Assembly: GCA_014843695.1 (NCBI GenBank)
Contig: CM026398.1
Coordinates: 17,359,593-17,423,592, forward strand
Origin: Archivesica marissinica
Lineage: Eukaryota; Mollusca; Bivalvia; Venerida; Vesicomyidae
Direction: 5' to 3'
DNA: 64,000 nucleotides
Shown in pieces: positions 31,881 to 42,420 of the stretch (position 1 is the stretch's first letter; each line of letters starts with the position of its first letter). Both the position numbers and the translations under genes were made by a program. The notes beneath the pieces were generated by a model. It was not told the DNA's origin, made no database searches, and was given only the letters and a program-made list of their open reading frames with translations.

Positions 31881-33430
31881 TTATGTCATATTATTTAAAA
31901 GTGTTAATTTAATGTCAACTGCTTTATTATAGAATAAAGCTAAATTATATAGGATATTTCTTTTATTAGATTGCAACAATTCAATAAACTTAAGCATATT
32001 TGGTCTTACAAAATAATATTTCTTTATGTAAAGTTTTCTCAAATCTGAATAGCACGGGCAAACAAGTATAAAATGATATTCGTCTTCTAGGTCGTGTGTA
32101 TTGCAACACAAACAATAGCGTTCATTTTGTAGAATTCTATTTTGTCCATATCTACCAGTATGTATTCGTAATGAATGTGCAGAAATTCTTAATCTTGTAA
32201 TTAAAAAACGTAAGATATTTGGTACAATATCTAGATAAGGTTCATATTCAAATTTTAATTTACAGCTATCATACAAGTTTAGTACACCACTTGTCTCTTT
32301 GCTTACAAACCAACCTTGAATGAAACAATCAATCACACGTTGTTTAAACAAACTTATAAACTGGCTCCACTGTACACTATATGGATTTTCCCAAATGTTC
32401 GAGAAACCATAGCTATTTAAAATATCTTTAAGTTTGGACGCCCAATTTCTAGAACCATTTGCACAATCATTTACAGCCTGGCTATATACACGTTTTAAAA
32501 TTATATTATCTGTATGTAACAATTTAAACCAATATTTTACAATTCGAGTATAACGTGTTATGTAAAGTGGATATCTGGCTAATTCGCCATATACGCCTGT
32601 AGAACAAGTAGTTACTCTTACATTTAAAATACGTTTACAAAATTTCAAATGAATACGTTCTAGCTCCTTTGATTTTGTGAAACCCCAAATTTCAGAACTA
32701 TAATTTAAGATAGAGCCCACAAAGGCATCAAAAAGCTGGCAAAGCAGCTTTGGTTTCAGGCTTATTTTTGTACAGTTAGTGAGGAGAATATTCAACGCTT
32801 TTAATGCTTTGCCTGACAAAAACTGTTGATTCATGGCAAAGTTACCAGTATAATTAAAAACAGTACCCAAATAATTAAAATCATTTGTTATTTCAATATT
32901 AGTTCCATTATAGGTCCATGATTCACCCTGCAGTAATCCACCCCTTTTCCGAAATACCATAACCTTAGTTTTTGTCGTTTCACCTCTAATCCCCAAAGTT
33001 TACAATAGTCATTTAATAAATTTAAATTGGTTTGCAATTCATGCGGTGATTTTACTAATATGACCATATCATCGGCAAACAACAATAGCAATAGGGAAAT
33101 ATCATCAATTAATAATCCAGACTCGTTGTTACCCTGTAAAAATAATTCTAAATCTTCAACAAACAATGAAAACAAAATGGGTGACATTATCTCCCCTTGT
33201 CTCAGGCCAATGGCGTATTCAAAGTAATCAGAATAGTTACCACAATTCCTGACGCAAGACTTAACCTTTTGGTACATATCTTTAATAATTCGTAAAAGTT
33301 TGCCTTGTATACCAACTTTATATAATTTCATCCACAAGGCATTTCTATAAATAGTATCAAAACATTTACATAAATCGATGTACACGCAATATAATCTTTT
33401 ATTATTGAATATGATCCATGTTGTTTTAGT
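31881..33430 (-). pseudogene. LINE reverse transcriptase and C-terminal zinc finger, 5' truncated, one frame break
   Basis: The RT begins near 33430 (NKRLYCVYIDLCKCFDTIYR), continues with GLRQGEIMSPILFSLF and the intact catalytic box LFADDMVIL (box complement at 33068-33079). The frame changes once near 32975 (LEVK to TKTKVMVF). The following 371-codon frame ends in a CLCC...DEYHFILVCPCY zinc-binding motif and stops at 31881. Endonuclease and ORF1 are absent. A single break in about 1.5 kb suggests a fairly young truncated copy. The relation to 46020-47868 is close in motif content; clade unsettled. Confidence 0.9.
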
Positions 33431-33996
33431 TGTTTGATTTTGTTATTAATTTGTATTTGATAAAGTTTCCATGAATGACAGAAGGGTGGATTGTATTGCG
33501 ATTGACAGGTGATATTGAGTAATTAGCAGGCAATAAAACATAACCGAAATCATTACTTTGTCATAAAACTCTCAGTATCATCATCGCTACATTATTTCAT
33601 AAAACACCTGGATTATTTAAAACGCCTGGATTAATATTTGTGACAGTATCATAGTGAATGGTTTGCTCAATCAATGATAATATAAACTGGAAATTTGTGT
33701 GTATATATATATATATATATATGAAACTATTAACCCTAGTCATGCTGAACCCGGAACGTTCCGGGCACCGTCCTTTAGTCTCTATGGCGAACCCCGGAAT
33801 ATTCCGGAATACCACTTTGCTTTAAAAATAGATCGATGATTTTGTCCAATGAGTCATGCGGTACTATTTTTACATGAAGTCTCGTTAAAAACGTTATGTA
33901 GAAACAGTACAGAATGTTTCATTGGCTGACAACCCGGATATAACGCACAAAGCGAGACTTTAGTGAAGAAAATTTCAAAAAAAAAATTGAAGAAAA

Positions 33997-36116
33997 ATGG
34001 CGACAAATGTGCTTTCTACCGATGATTTTTTCAATGAATTAATGATGGATAGCGATAGTGACGAGTCTTTTGATGGTTTTGACGAATCGGATATTAATGA
34101 ACATTCGGATAATAACGATCTATCGGACGACGAAAGCCAGTTTTCCATACAAAACTGGGAAGATGGTGATCGTAACCCCACCCACATGAACTTTAGAGCC
34201 ACACCTGGCTTACGTGATGGGATCGATATCCCAGACAACCCTGAACCTTCAGACTTCTTAGATCTGTTTATTAAACAGGAGGACTTTGAGAGGATGTCTA
34301 TTGAAACAAACAGATATGCTACTCAGTTTCTGGAAACTGCAACTTTGAAGCCAAACTCTCGGTTTCGTCAGTGGAAAGAAACAACATGGCAGGAGATGAA
34401 AGTCTTTATCGCAATGACGATTGCAATGGGTCTTGTTGTGCAACTGCATCTGGCCGAGTACTGGGCAACTGATGGTGTGGTGGAAACGCCTTTCTTCAGG
34501 AAATGCATGCCACGTGACAGGTGTGTATTTTTCAATGATTATTCTAGCATTGTCAAGCCATGTTGATTATAAATGTGATGTTTTGGCATATATAAAATTT
34601 TGAAATCATTGTAAAATCGACGTGTATCATTGATAATGATATATAATTATATGAACCAACAGTATTTAACTTTTTCAATATAATGCCAATCGTATTAGCT
34701 ATATGGCTGATTGATATTTGGTCAATAATTTGTGTGATATACAGTCAATGCAAATGTAGAAACTTTTTGTCGTTAAACATTCTCTCAGTCTCTGGTGTCG
34801 GAATGTAACAATTGCCATGTGTCAACGTTGAATATATTGTATGATAGTATGAAATAGATTGTATATTAGTGTGTTTCTATTTCAGGTTCTGGCTATTGAT
34901 GTCATTTTTTCACCTGACCAATAACAGCGAGATGATTCGGCGAGGACTACCTGGACACGACGCACTCTTCAAACTGGGGCCGTTGTATAAGAACATGATC
35001 AACCGATTTCGTTCGATATACATTCCTAATCAGCAGTTGTCACTGGATGAAGGAATGGTTCCTTGGAGGGGCCATCTTTCATTCAGAGTGTACAACCCAA
35101 ACAAACCAAAGAAGTATGGGATCAAGGCGTATATGGTATGTGATGCAGTAAATGGTTACTGTACAAAGTACCAATTATACACAGACAAACATGCGTATCG
35201 TGTTGAATCGGGATATGGTGCGACGTATGATTTAGTCATGGAACTGATGAGGAATTACTTCGGACAAGGGTATGTTTTGTATATGGACAACTACTACAGT
35301 TCCCCTCAGCTTTATTGGGATTTGTGGCAGTTAGGGGTTGGTGCCTCAGGAACATTACGTTCAAATCGTAAAGGTGTGCCTCAGAAGGCTAAGGACAAAA
35401 TTCTGAAAGAGAAAGGTGAAACGTGTACCTACCACAACAATGATTTAATGTTGATGAAATATAATGACAGGAAAGTGGTTTACTTGCTCAGCACTGTGCA
35501 TAAAGCTGTGAAAGTTCCCACAGGTAAGACAGATCCAAGGAATGGAGAGAGGATAATGAAACCCGAAGTAGTGACCAACTATGACAAGTATATGGGGGGC
35601 TTCGACAGGTCGGATCAAATGGTCAGCTATGCTACATTTAATGCCAGGACATTAAAGTGGTGGAAAAGAGTAACATTTCATGTACTGTCATTGGCTACGT
35701 TAAATGCCTACTTGATCTACAAGATGACGACAACAGACCGTGTACCACTTCTACATCGTCAGTTCAGAAAGAAACTTGTGAAGTGTTTAGTGTCTTCTGT
35801 GGACAAGGAAAATGTGCCAGGAATGTCCACAAATCCTGCTGGAAGACCCACTACATGTGCAGATCCTATATTTAGACTACAAGGTAGACATTTCCCAGAG
35901 AAAATAGTTGGTACTGGCAAAAAAAGTAATATTTCACGTGCATGTGCAGTTTGTGAACCAGCCGAAAGGAAAATGTTGGAGCAAGCTGGACAGAAACGTA
36001 AGCGTAGTGGTAAAGAGTCATCTTACCAATGCAATGAATGTAAAAAGGCTCTATGTGTCTTGCTTCAGACTATACCACACATACAAGGATTTCATTTCAG
36101 CATACAAAGACTATAA
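33997..36116 (+). CDS. piggyBac transposase, two exons, C-terminal frame break
   Basis: Cut-and-paste transposase of the element around it. Exon 1 is 33997-34520 (donor CAG|GTGTGT) and exon 2 is 34886-36116 (acceptor TATTTCAG); joined in phase they give 584 codons, usual for the family. The N-terminus is acidic (DSDESFDGFDESD). The DDE/DDD RNase H core is intact: YMVCDAVNG (first D), VLYMDNYYSS (second) and GGFDRSDQM (third). The start is the first ATG in AAAAATGGCG. The C-terminal cysteine-rich domain starts normally (CAVCEPAE, YQCNECKKALCV), but a single-base change near 36058 shifts the frame. The expected C-F-x-x-Y-H end is visible in the next frame (SCFRLYHTYKDF). That is either an inactivating mutation or a sequencing error. 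Confidence 0.9.
34521..34885 (+). other. Intron of the piggyBac transposase gene
   Basis: GT at 34521 and AG at 34884-34885. The joined reading gives the family motif PRDRFWLLMSFFHL across the junction, which supports splicing. AT-rich, 365 bases. Confidence 0.88.
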
Positions 36117-36610
36117 ACAAACCCAAAATACAAAAACAATGTAAAATAGTACTGCTGTATTAGAATGAAAATAAAGAGTTTTTCAAGAATTTTTTTCAGT
36201 TTCACCTGTTCAAATAAATGCATTAAAAACACTATTTTTGTTTGTTTGTTTACAAGGAAACTTTGTAAATATGTTTGAAAAAGTACAACTTATGTTTTCA
36301 GTGGCTGTAGTTTATGTATTTCTTATATATAAACATATTAAACACTAATTACTTGTGGGAAAAAGATGTTTTCACACATTTTCCTTGATTAAACCTGTAA
36401 AATGTTCACATTTAATTAATTATTTTAGAATTTTTTTAACAGCATTATGTAGAACATTTTATAACCTTTCCATTGGTATATAATAAGATTATATTTATCA
36501 ATACCATATATCTGTTATTTCATTATTTCCAACCCCACCCAATAATCTTGAAAATTCCTACAACTTTGCAAAGATATCCAGCCAGCAGCTTTATCAGTAG
36601 ATAGGGTTAA

Positions 36611-37174
36611 AATAAGAAAATCATAGTTGAAATGACAAAATTAAATACAAAGACAGGTTATTGTGCGTTTTATTGTTCTATTATAGATATGCCAGTCACG
36701 TGACGGTGTTGCATGTGTTTGTTTAGCCTGCAGATATAATCCCAAATACACATCGAGAGAACATATGACCTGAGGGCAATTTGTGTCTATTTCCAGCGGG
36801 TGTCATATATTTCAATCTTGTTGACATGTTGTATGCAAACATTCCCATTTTATTTGTCTACAGGTAAGTGGGCCGTACATGGGGTACCAATTAGATTAAA
36901 CAGTAAAGTCAAATTTTATTGGAGTCCCTCTCTGTTGCCCCGGACTAGATGTACGCCGGTGTTAGACAATATAAAGGACGGTCAAAACGTGTAATTAACG
37001 ATTATTATGTATTGTCGTAAGTTTGCCAAACCCCAGAAACGACATTAAATTGAAATGCAGATTATGCGGGAATGTTACTGGTAATGAAAAAATGCCAGAA
37101 TTGAAGACAAAGACATGTTGCTGTGTGTTTTATTATAGATATCTTCTTCTTCTTGTCGTCACTCAGATATTCCC
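36611..37174. other. Intergenic, no gene seen
   Basis: Two diverged copies of a short text (AAAGACA.GTT..TGTG.GTTTTATT...TATAGATAT at about 36650 and 37110). No gene. Confidence 0.45.
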
Positions 37175-37920
37175 ATGATACCTGGTACTAATGATATAAT
37201 ACCTCATATAAAATAAAGGTGCGTGAGAGAAATATAATATGCATGCTAATAATATTTGATTATATATAATATAATTAAAGAACATTTGTAAAGTCATAAA
37301 AAAATTCAATAAAAGGGAATCCAGCAGATCAAAAAAAAATAAAGCTGGTTGGCAATTTAAATTGCCGAGTAGCTAATTTTGACCTTGGAAATCTTGGGTT
37401 AACGTTTAATATTCGCTTATAAGACGGGTCCCCAACTATGAGGCCAAACTATGGGGATAAAAACCTCGTCTTATAGGCGAGTATGGACGGTAGTCACAAA
37501 TGTGAGATATCACGGTAAATATGTACCATATCTTGTGTTATTCAGGATAAGCGCGTTGTATTACGCATGATAATGTAAATATGGTCGACATATACAACCC
37601 GTTAATCCTGAATAACATGCTGTATTGTACAGATTTACCGTGATATCTCACATGTGTGCCTATGCATATTTATTTGTAGACCAATCTTAAAGTATCTCTA
37701 ATCGAAAGTATTGCGTGTTTATTACGTCAATTCAGGAGCGCGAATGACCGTTATATGAAATCCTAATTTCACTTTTGAAAGTTTGTATACCACAAAAACA
37801 CTGATTCATTTTTCATAATTGATTCAATGTTAGTGTTCAAATGTATTCAGAAGAATGTGTAGTAGCTATGCATTTATACATGAAAAAATGCATCCCCCCC
37901 AATGTAATGTCGCTTTAAAG
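37175..37920. repeat. Composite inverted-repeat block, right member, with palindrome
   Basis: Inverted partner of 30702-30925, with about 90 extra bases (37295-37375). 37501-37548 and 37597-37660 form a palindrome around a 45-base loop (TGTGAGATATCACGGTAAAT / its complement). The right end ATGTAATGTCGCTTTAAAG complements 30281. Confidence 0.8.
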
Positions 37921-38519
37921 AATATATACATGGAAAGGTAACTTCTGATCTCTCAGCTTCTCTACTTCGACAATTAAGGGCACCACCCTACAAGAATAGA
38001 CAGACCATAACTGTTACTTACACATTTTACGGTCACATTTGGCCAGTAATACTGTATACAAATGCAATGACTTTAATGTTTAGCTTACATTAAAGCCATT
38101 GCTTGCTGCAATATTAGTCGCGCGCGATAGTTTTACCGTGACCCGTGTAATTTTCCACAAATAAGATGCGAGGACTTTCCAATTTATGGAGATTTTACGG
38201 ATATTCGTTTTTTATCATTTTCGCCAAACTGAGTTTTTATTAGCCAATTTTCGCATATTTTAGCCAATGGCGAATTTGGCGATCGACAACGCAGGTCCTG
38301 CTTGCATTCGACACTGCACTCAATTTATCTATCAAATAATATTTGTCTAGACTAATCACAAATGAAAAATTTGTTTGTGTTTTACGTCTCCAGGATACTG
38401 TCGAATGGATACATGTGTTGTTCACTAATGATCCATACTTGGGCATGACAGTCGAATAGATCGCACACGATCACGTAATCGGTATCCATTCAACAGAAAC
38501 CCCTTTCCCCTCTCCTTGT
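37921..38519. other. Intergenic, no gene seen
   Basis: Contains repeated words around TTTTCGCCAAACTG and GCCAATGGCGAATTTGGCG (38215-38285), perhaps a transposon end. No gene. Confidence 0.4.
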
Positions 38520-38529
38520 CGAGATGCAG

Positions 38530-38791
38530 TCCGCCTCCATGGTCGAGTGGTTAAGGTCGCTGACTTGTATACCACTGTAACCTATCATCACTGATGGTCA
38601 CGGGTTTGAGCCCCGCTCAGGCCGTGTCTCATTTATATGAAAAAGTTGGCAGTTTCTCACGGAGGTTGGTGCAACCAAGTACTGGTTAACCGCTGGAGCC
38701 TGCCCAGGAAAGGTGTTGTTAGGTAAACTGCCCGCCGGCGATATAGCCCGAAATGGTGCTGATGCAGGCGTAAAACCCGAAATATAATTGC
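38530..38791 (+). mobile_element. SINE family C, full length, 10-bp target duplication
   Basis: Starts TCCGCCTCCATGGTCGAGTG, B box GGGTTTGAGCCCC, ends CCCGAAATATAATTG. CGAGATGCAG flanks it (38520-38529 and 38792-38801). Confidence 0.92.
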
Positions 38792-38801
38792 CGAGATGCA
38801 G

Positions 38802-39010
38802 AAACTTAACTGCAGTTTTTTTGTGATCGCCTACAGGGTTTGGGTCCGGCATGCATCATTCGTCGTAATTTCAGAATATGTTATCGAACCTGAATGTCCC
38901 GAAAGTGATGTCCAATTGTTGTTGATAATGTATGCAAAGTCTGACATGAATTGTCTCTATGATGAGTCTTTGGCATATGCTTATAGCAATATATATATAT
39001 AATTATATGG
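38802..39010 (+). other. Unrecognised open frame, protein-like
   Basis: A plus-strand frame (ATG 38796, stop about 39002) reads VISEYVIEPECPESDVQLLL and then continues acidic and non-repetitive. It is preceded by a possible acceptor (GATCGCCTACAG). It could be an exon or a relic; no family recognised. Confidence 0.25.
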
Positions 39011-39012
39011 TA

Positions 39013-39390
39013 CAGTCCAACCTGTCTTAAGTAGCAAGCCACGGGAATCACAGAAAGTGGCTGCTAAATATAGAGGTCAAATGTATAATAAAACAACATA
39101 TCTGGAAACTGGCTGCTTAATACAGGTTGGCAGCTTAACCCTTTCAACACCACAGACCTCTCAATAGGCTTACAAAAAGTGTAGATCCAGATGAGCCGTC
39201 TCATCAGGATCTGCACTTTTTGCCAGTAATATTACTATTTTAGACAAAAATTACCCATTTTGATAAATGAACTGGTCCAAATGTAATTTTCTTGTTAATT
39301 TATTGGTCTGAAAATATCATGCAGCAGTCCATGCCAGTTACTTGGTGTTGAATGGGTTAATGGAGGTGACCACTAACACAGGTTTTACTG
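39013..39390. mobile_element. MITE family M1, complete but interrupted
   Basis: CAGTCCAACCTG at the left and CAGGTTTTACTG at the right, with TA flanks (39011-39012, 39391-39392). The interior is split by a second MITE at its only TTAA near the right side. Confidence 0.9.
39139..39356. mobile_element. piggyBac-type MITE P1 nested in M1, TTAA duplication
   Basis: CCCTTTCAACACCA at the left and TGGTGTTGAATGGG at the right (one mismatch), flanked by TTAA at 39135-39138 and 39357-39360. 218 bp, no coding frame. The inside has AGTGTAGATCCAGATGAG / CATCAGGATCTGCACTTTTT as an imperfect hairpin. A fragment of the same family lies at 54118-54167. Confidence 0.93.
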
Positions 39391-39460
39391 TATATTACAA
39401 TAGAGAGCATAATTCCAGAAATATTTTATCAGAATATTTTTTTATTTGTATATATTTCAG

Positions 39461-39596
39461 ATTTGAATGGAGGATAATTATGTAATGAATTAATGAAGCC
39501 GAGATGAGTTTAAGAGGCTCGGTGAGTTACCTATGGGATGTAACGAAACCTCTTGGACAGGGCGCCACAAGCATGGTGTACAAAGGAAGAAATAAA
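39461..39596 (+). CDS. TBK1-like: First coding exon of a TBK1/IKK-epsilon-like protein kinase
   Basis: Serine/threonine kinases of this family act in the cytoplasm downstream of innate immune sensors and phosphorylate signalling adaptors and transcription factors. The exon follows a clear acceptor (TTTGTATATATTTCAG), has a 43-base 5' UTR, then an ATG at 39504 with G at -3, 31 codons, and a donor (AAA|GTGAGC) in phase 0. The coded N-terminus includes YLWDV and the glycine-rich ATP loop LGQGATSMVYKGRNK. YLW shortly before LGQGAT is, from memory, specific to TBK1/IKK-epsilon rather than kinases in general. An in-frame TGA at 39486 supports the start. A nine-codon uORF (39467-39493) precedes it. 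Exon 2 (lysine and C-helix region) was not found in the remaining 24 kb, so intron 1 is very long or the gene is fragmentary. Confidence 0.68.
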
Positions 39597-39903
39597 GTGA
39601 GCTTTTTACGATTTCTTACATCACAGAACTATTTTCCGAGAGTGGAATAGACGGATACCTTTTCCATGGCATTTTTTAAACCCGTCTGTATATCCTTTTA
39701 TCCACTCCACATTCTACTGCCTCCGTGCTTCCAGCGTTCCTCTATGTGCCTTATAATGAATTATTGTACATGTATCGTGCAGGGCGTTCACTAGACTTTG
39801 AAAGTCTAAGAGTCAATGACCCTTTACTTTTTTCAGTCGAGGAAAAAATACGCCAGTTGTTAGTATGAGCTTGGGTCAGAACCACATTGCTTGTTGTGTC
39901 CTT
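39597..39903 (+). other. Presumed start of intron 1 of the kinase gene
   Basis: Begins GTGAGCTTTTTACG. No coding exon seen. The transposons and arrays that follow on this side would lie in this intron if the gene continues downstream. Confidence 0.4.
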
Positions 39904-39908
39904 AGGCT

Positions 39909-40060
39909 GGAATCCACATGGCCTCTTCACTCTCCCTCAAGACACTGGAATCCACATTGCCTCTTCACTCTCCCTCAAGACACTGGAATCCACATTGCCT
40001 CTTCACTCTCCCTCAAGACACTGGAATCCACATTGCCTCTTCACTCTCCCTCGTGGCCAT
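39909..40060. repeat. 38-bp tandem repeat amplified from a SINE tail
   Basis: GGAATCCACATTGCCTCTTC + ACTCTCCCTCAAGACACT at 39909, 39947, 39985 and 40023. The sequence and the exit (CTCTCCCTCGTGGCCATCAG) match the family D SINE body (CTTCTCTCCCTCGTGGCGAT at 41514), so a SINE segment was multiplied in place. Confidence 0.85.
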
Positions 40061-40617
40061 CAGAGATATGAAACATTTGTGACACAAGTGTGAAGTGGGG
40101 CCCCCAGGGGGCGAAGTCAGGGTCCATAGGGCGACTATTTCGCCCAAATTTTGGAATTTGCACTCAAGCTAAATTAAGTTTGCATAAACTGAACTGGTGG
40201 TTCAAGATATCTTCATGACTTCCTTATTTTAGCTTGATTGCGAAACGAGTTCTTACAACTTTTATTAATCAATCTCGAGCTTTAAGCTTTCGATTAAATC
40301 CATTTTCATTCTGTATACAATAGATATGTACCATACATTATGAATGAATAAATATGTTTAAACCAATCAATCTCGAGACCTCATTCTCAAAAATCTTATA
40401 AATCTCTCCCACGTTAATGAGGAGACACGAAGGTTACAGTTGAATGTAATAGAATAAAATCCTACCCACGAAAGCATTCCACAACACAAGTCCAAATATC
40501 AACACTGGATCAATCCATATTGTGCTGTTGCAACTACATGTATTTCTATGTTATGTACCATTCTTGAATAAAATATTGTTTTTTAAAAAAAACCACCCCA
40601 AAACACTGGATCAGTAA
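40061..40617. other. Intergenic or intronic, with a SINE D tail fragment
   Basis: 40232-40285 is the minus-strand family D tail (TTAGCTTGATTGCGAAACGA). 40366-40400 repeats AATCAATCTCGAGACCTCAT. No gene. Confidence 0.6.
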
Positions 40618-40715
40618 GATAAACATTTTAACCCACCTGTCCAATCTGGCGACCACCGTACCATCTCACATACTCCTCGGTCCGAGGATCGAACCTGGGT
40701 TGCACTATGGCTAGT
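40618..40715 (-). mobile_element. SINE family A head, minus strand
   Basis: CCCACCTGTCCAATCTGGCG, CATCTCACATACTCCTCGGT and GATCGAACCTGGGTTGCA are the reverse complement of 5215-5310. The 3' half is missing. Confidence 0.82.
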
Positions 40716-40837
40716 GAACGTTATTGATACAGGTATAATAGGACTAGGTACAACTGCTGTGTACCCGAAACTGAGTGGAATAAATTTACCGTTGCTCAAC
40801 AGTTACTTATTTTCAACAATAGACTATTTATTATTAT

Positions 40838-41150
40838 TTATTTAATATCCTCCATAATGTGAAGATTTAATGTCCTCCATACTGTGAATATTTAATGTCC
40901 TCCATAATGTGAAGATTTAATGTCCTCCATACTGTGAATATTTAATATCCTCCATAATGTGAATATTTAATGTCCTCCATACTGTGAAGATTTAATGTCC
41001 TCCATACTGTGAAGATTTAATGTCCTCCATACTGTGAAGATTTAATATCCTCCATAATGTGAATATTTAATGTCCTCCATACTGTGAATATTTAATGTCC
41101 TCCGTAATGTGAAGATTTAATATCCTCCATAATGTGAAGATTAATATACA
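40838..41150. repeat. 25-bp tandem repeat, about 12 copies
   Basis: TTTAATGTCCTCCATACTGT + GAAGA every 25 bases (40866, 40891 and on) with AT/AC and GAATA variants. Confidence 0.95.
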
Positions 41151-41153
41151 TAC

Positions 41154-41250
41154 ATGGAAGTCGTGATAGCGCAGGGGTAGCGCGTTCGCTTCAGGTGCAA
41201 AAGATCTGGAGTTCGAGCCCCGCTGGTGCCGTTACGATTGTGCCCTAAAA
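41154..41250 (+). mobile_element. SINE family D head
   Basis: A box GATAGCGCAGGGGTAGCGC and B box GAGTTCGAGCCCCG are intact. The copy stops shortly after the head. Functional tRNA is unlikely because a SINE body follows this head elsewhere. Confidence 0.82.
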
Positions 41251-41416
41251 CAAAACAAATAAAGTAAATACATGAAATTTAAAAAAAATAATATCATTCA
41301 TCAAGTGGTTAGCTACTTTAGACGTAGCTTTGTATTTTGCACGTTGCTAACTTGCGATAATTGACGTCAAAATGTGAAAAATTATGAAAAGCATGTTTAT
41401 TATGTCTGTGAATATA

Positions 41417-41638
41417 AAGAGTCATAGTGCAGTAGATGCGCGTTCGCTTCAGGTGCGAAAGGTCTGGAGTTACGCTTGTGCCCTTAGGCAAGGCATTTAA
41501 ATTCAATGTTGCCTCTTCTCTCCCTCGTGGCGATGGATTCCATCAGGAATGAGGTCTCGAGAGTGTTTAATATAAGCTGTAAGAACTTGTTTCGCAATCG
41601 TGTTTCGCAATCGAGCTAAAATAAATTTGTATAAACTA
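41417..41638 (+). mobile_element. SINE family D, head damaged
   Basis: GCGCGTTCGCTTCAGGTGCG, GATGGATTCCATCAGGAATG, and a tail with CGCAATCGTG duplicated, then AAAATAAATTTGTATAAACT. Confidence 0.88.
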
Positions 41639-41748
41639 ATATACATACAACTACTACATTACATACACTATGTACAAACTAAATCACATTGTATACAAAA
41701 ATTATTACATACATTTGTATCTACATACACAGAAACAAATGAACATTT

Positions 41749-41867
41749 AGTTTATACAAATTCATTTTATTGATGGAATCCATCGCCAGCTGGGCTCGAA
41801 CTCCGGATCATTCGCACCTGAAGCGACCGCGCTACCTATGCGCTATCATGACTTCCAGCTTCCAATG
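41749..41867 (-). mobile_element. SINE family D, internally deleted, minus strand
   Basis: TTTATACAAATTCATTTTAT joins directly to GATGGAATCCATCGCC and then the head complement CGCTATCATGACTTCCA. Confidence 0.88.
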
Positions 41868-42131
41868 TCTATTTTTACCAACATACAATATGTGGCCTTT
41901 GAGAACTGTGTGAATTTGCCTTCGTTGTTTAAAGATTTTACAAGAATGAATAGTAGCATTTACTGAACAAGATGAGATAACCAGGTTCCAATTTGTTTAC
42001 TAGTATGTTTGTCAGTTGTCTCCCATTATTCATCCAGTTTTTGAAGCCTCATATTTAGTATTTGTTCTCTGCACGCACTTGCTGAGTATGAGTCATATAT
42101 AAAAATGAGAACCAGGTTGTTTATGCAAATT

Positions 42132-42352
42132 ACCGTTAACTCGATTGCGAAACAAGTTCTTACGACATTAGATTAATCTCTCTAGCGACTTCATTCCTGA
42201 TGGAATCCATTGCCATTAGGGAGAGAAATACGGAAATGTGCATTTAAGTTCTTGCCTAGGGACACCACCACCGTGGTTCTGACAGCACTCAAGCTCGCAA
42301 CCTCTCGGATACCAGGCAGACAATATATCCATTACACCACGGAAGCTCCATG
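42132..42352 (-). mobile_element. SINE with family D tail but a different tRNA head
   Basis: The tail TCGATTGCGAAACAAGTTCT and GATGGAATCCATTGCC are family D. The head complement (GGCAGACAATATATCCATTA, CACCACGGAAGCTCC) is not that of family D, so tRNA heads have been exchanged. Confidence 0.75.
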
Positions 42353-42420
42353 GAAAAACTAGGTCACATAATTATGATGTGCACTGTATTTTGAATTTTT
42401 GATTAAATTGGTTTTTAAAT

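Larger units (their letters stand above)
33734..36606 (+). mobile_element. piggyBac-like DNA transposon, near complete
   Basis: TTAA occurs at both edges (33730-33733 and 36607-36610), the obligatory piggyBac target. The ends are CCCTAGTC... and its partner ...GATAGGG, an imperfect inverted repeat of about 14 bases beginning CCCTA. Just inside the left end are two palindromes, CCCGGAACGTTCCGGG (about 33750) and CCGGAATATTCCGG (about 33793), which may be transposase-binding sites. The element is 2.87 kb and carries one spliced transposase gene. Confidence 0.88.

Noticed and set aside
41154..41250. Possible functional tRNA gene, with good A and B boxes here and at 5190, 28003 and 59494
   Set aside because: Each head continues into a shared SINE body in other copies and the cloverleaf stems are poor; these are tRNA-derived SINEs.
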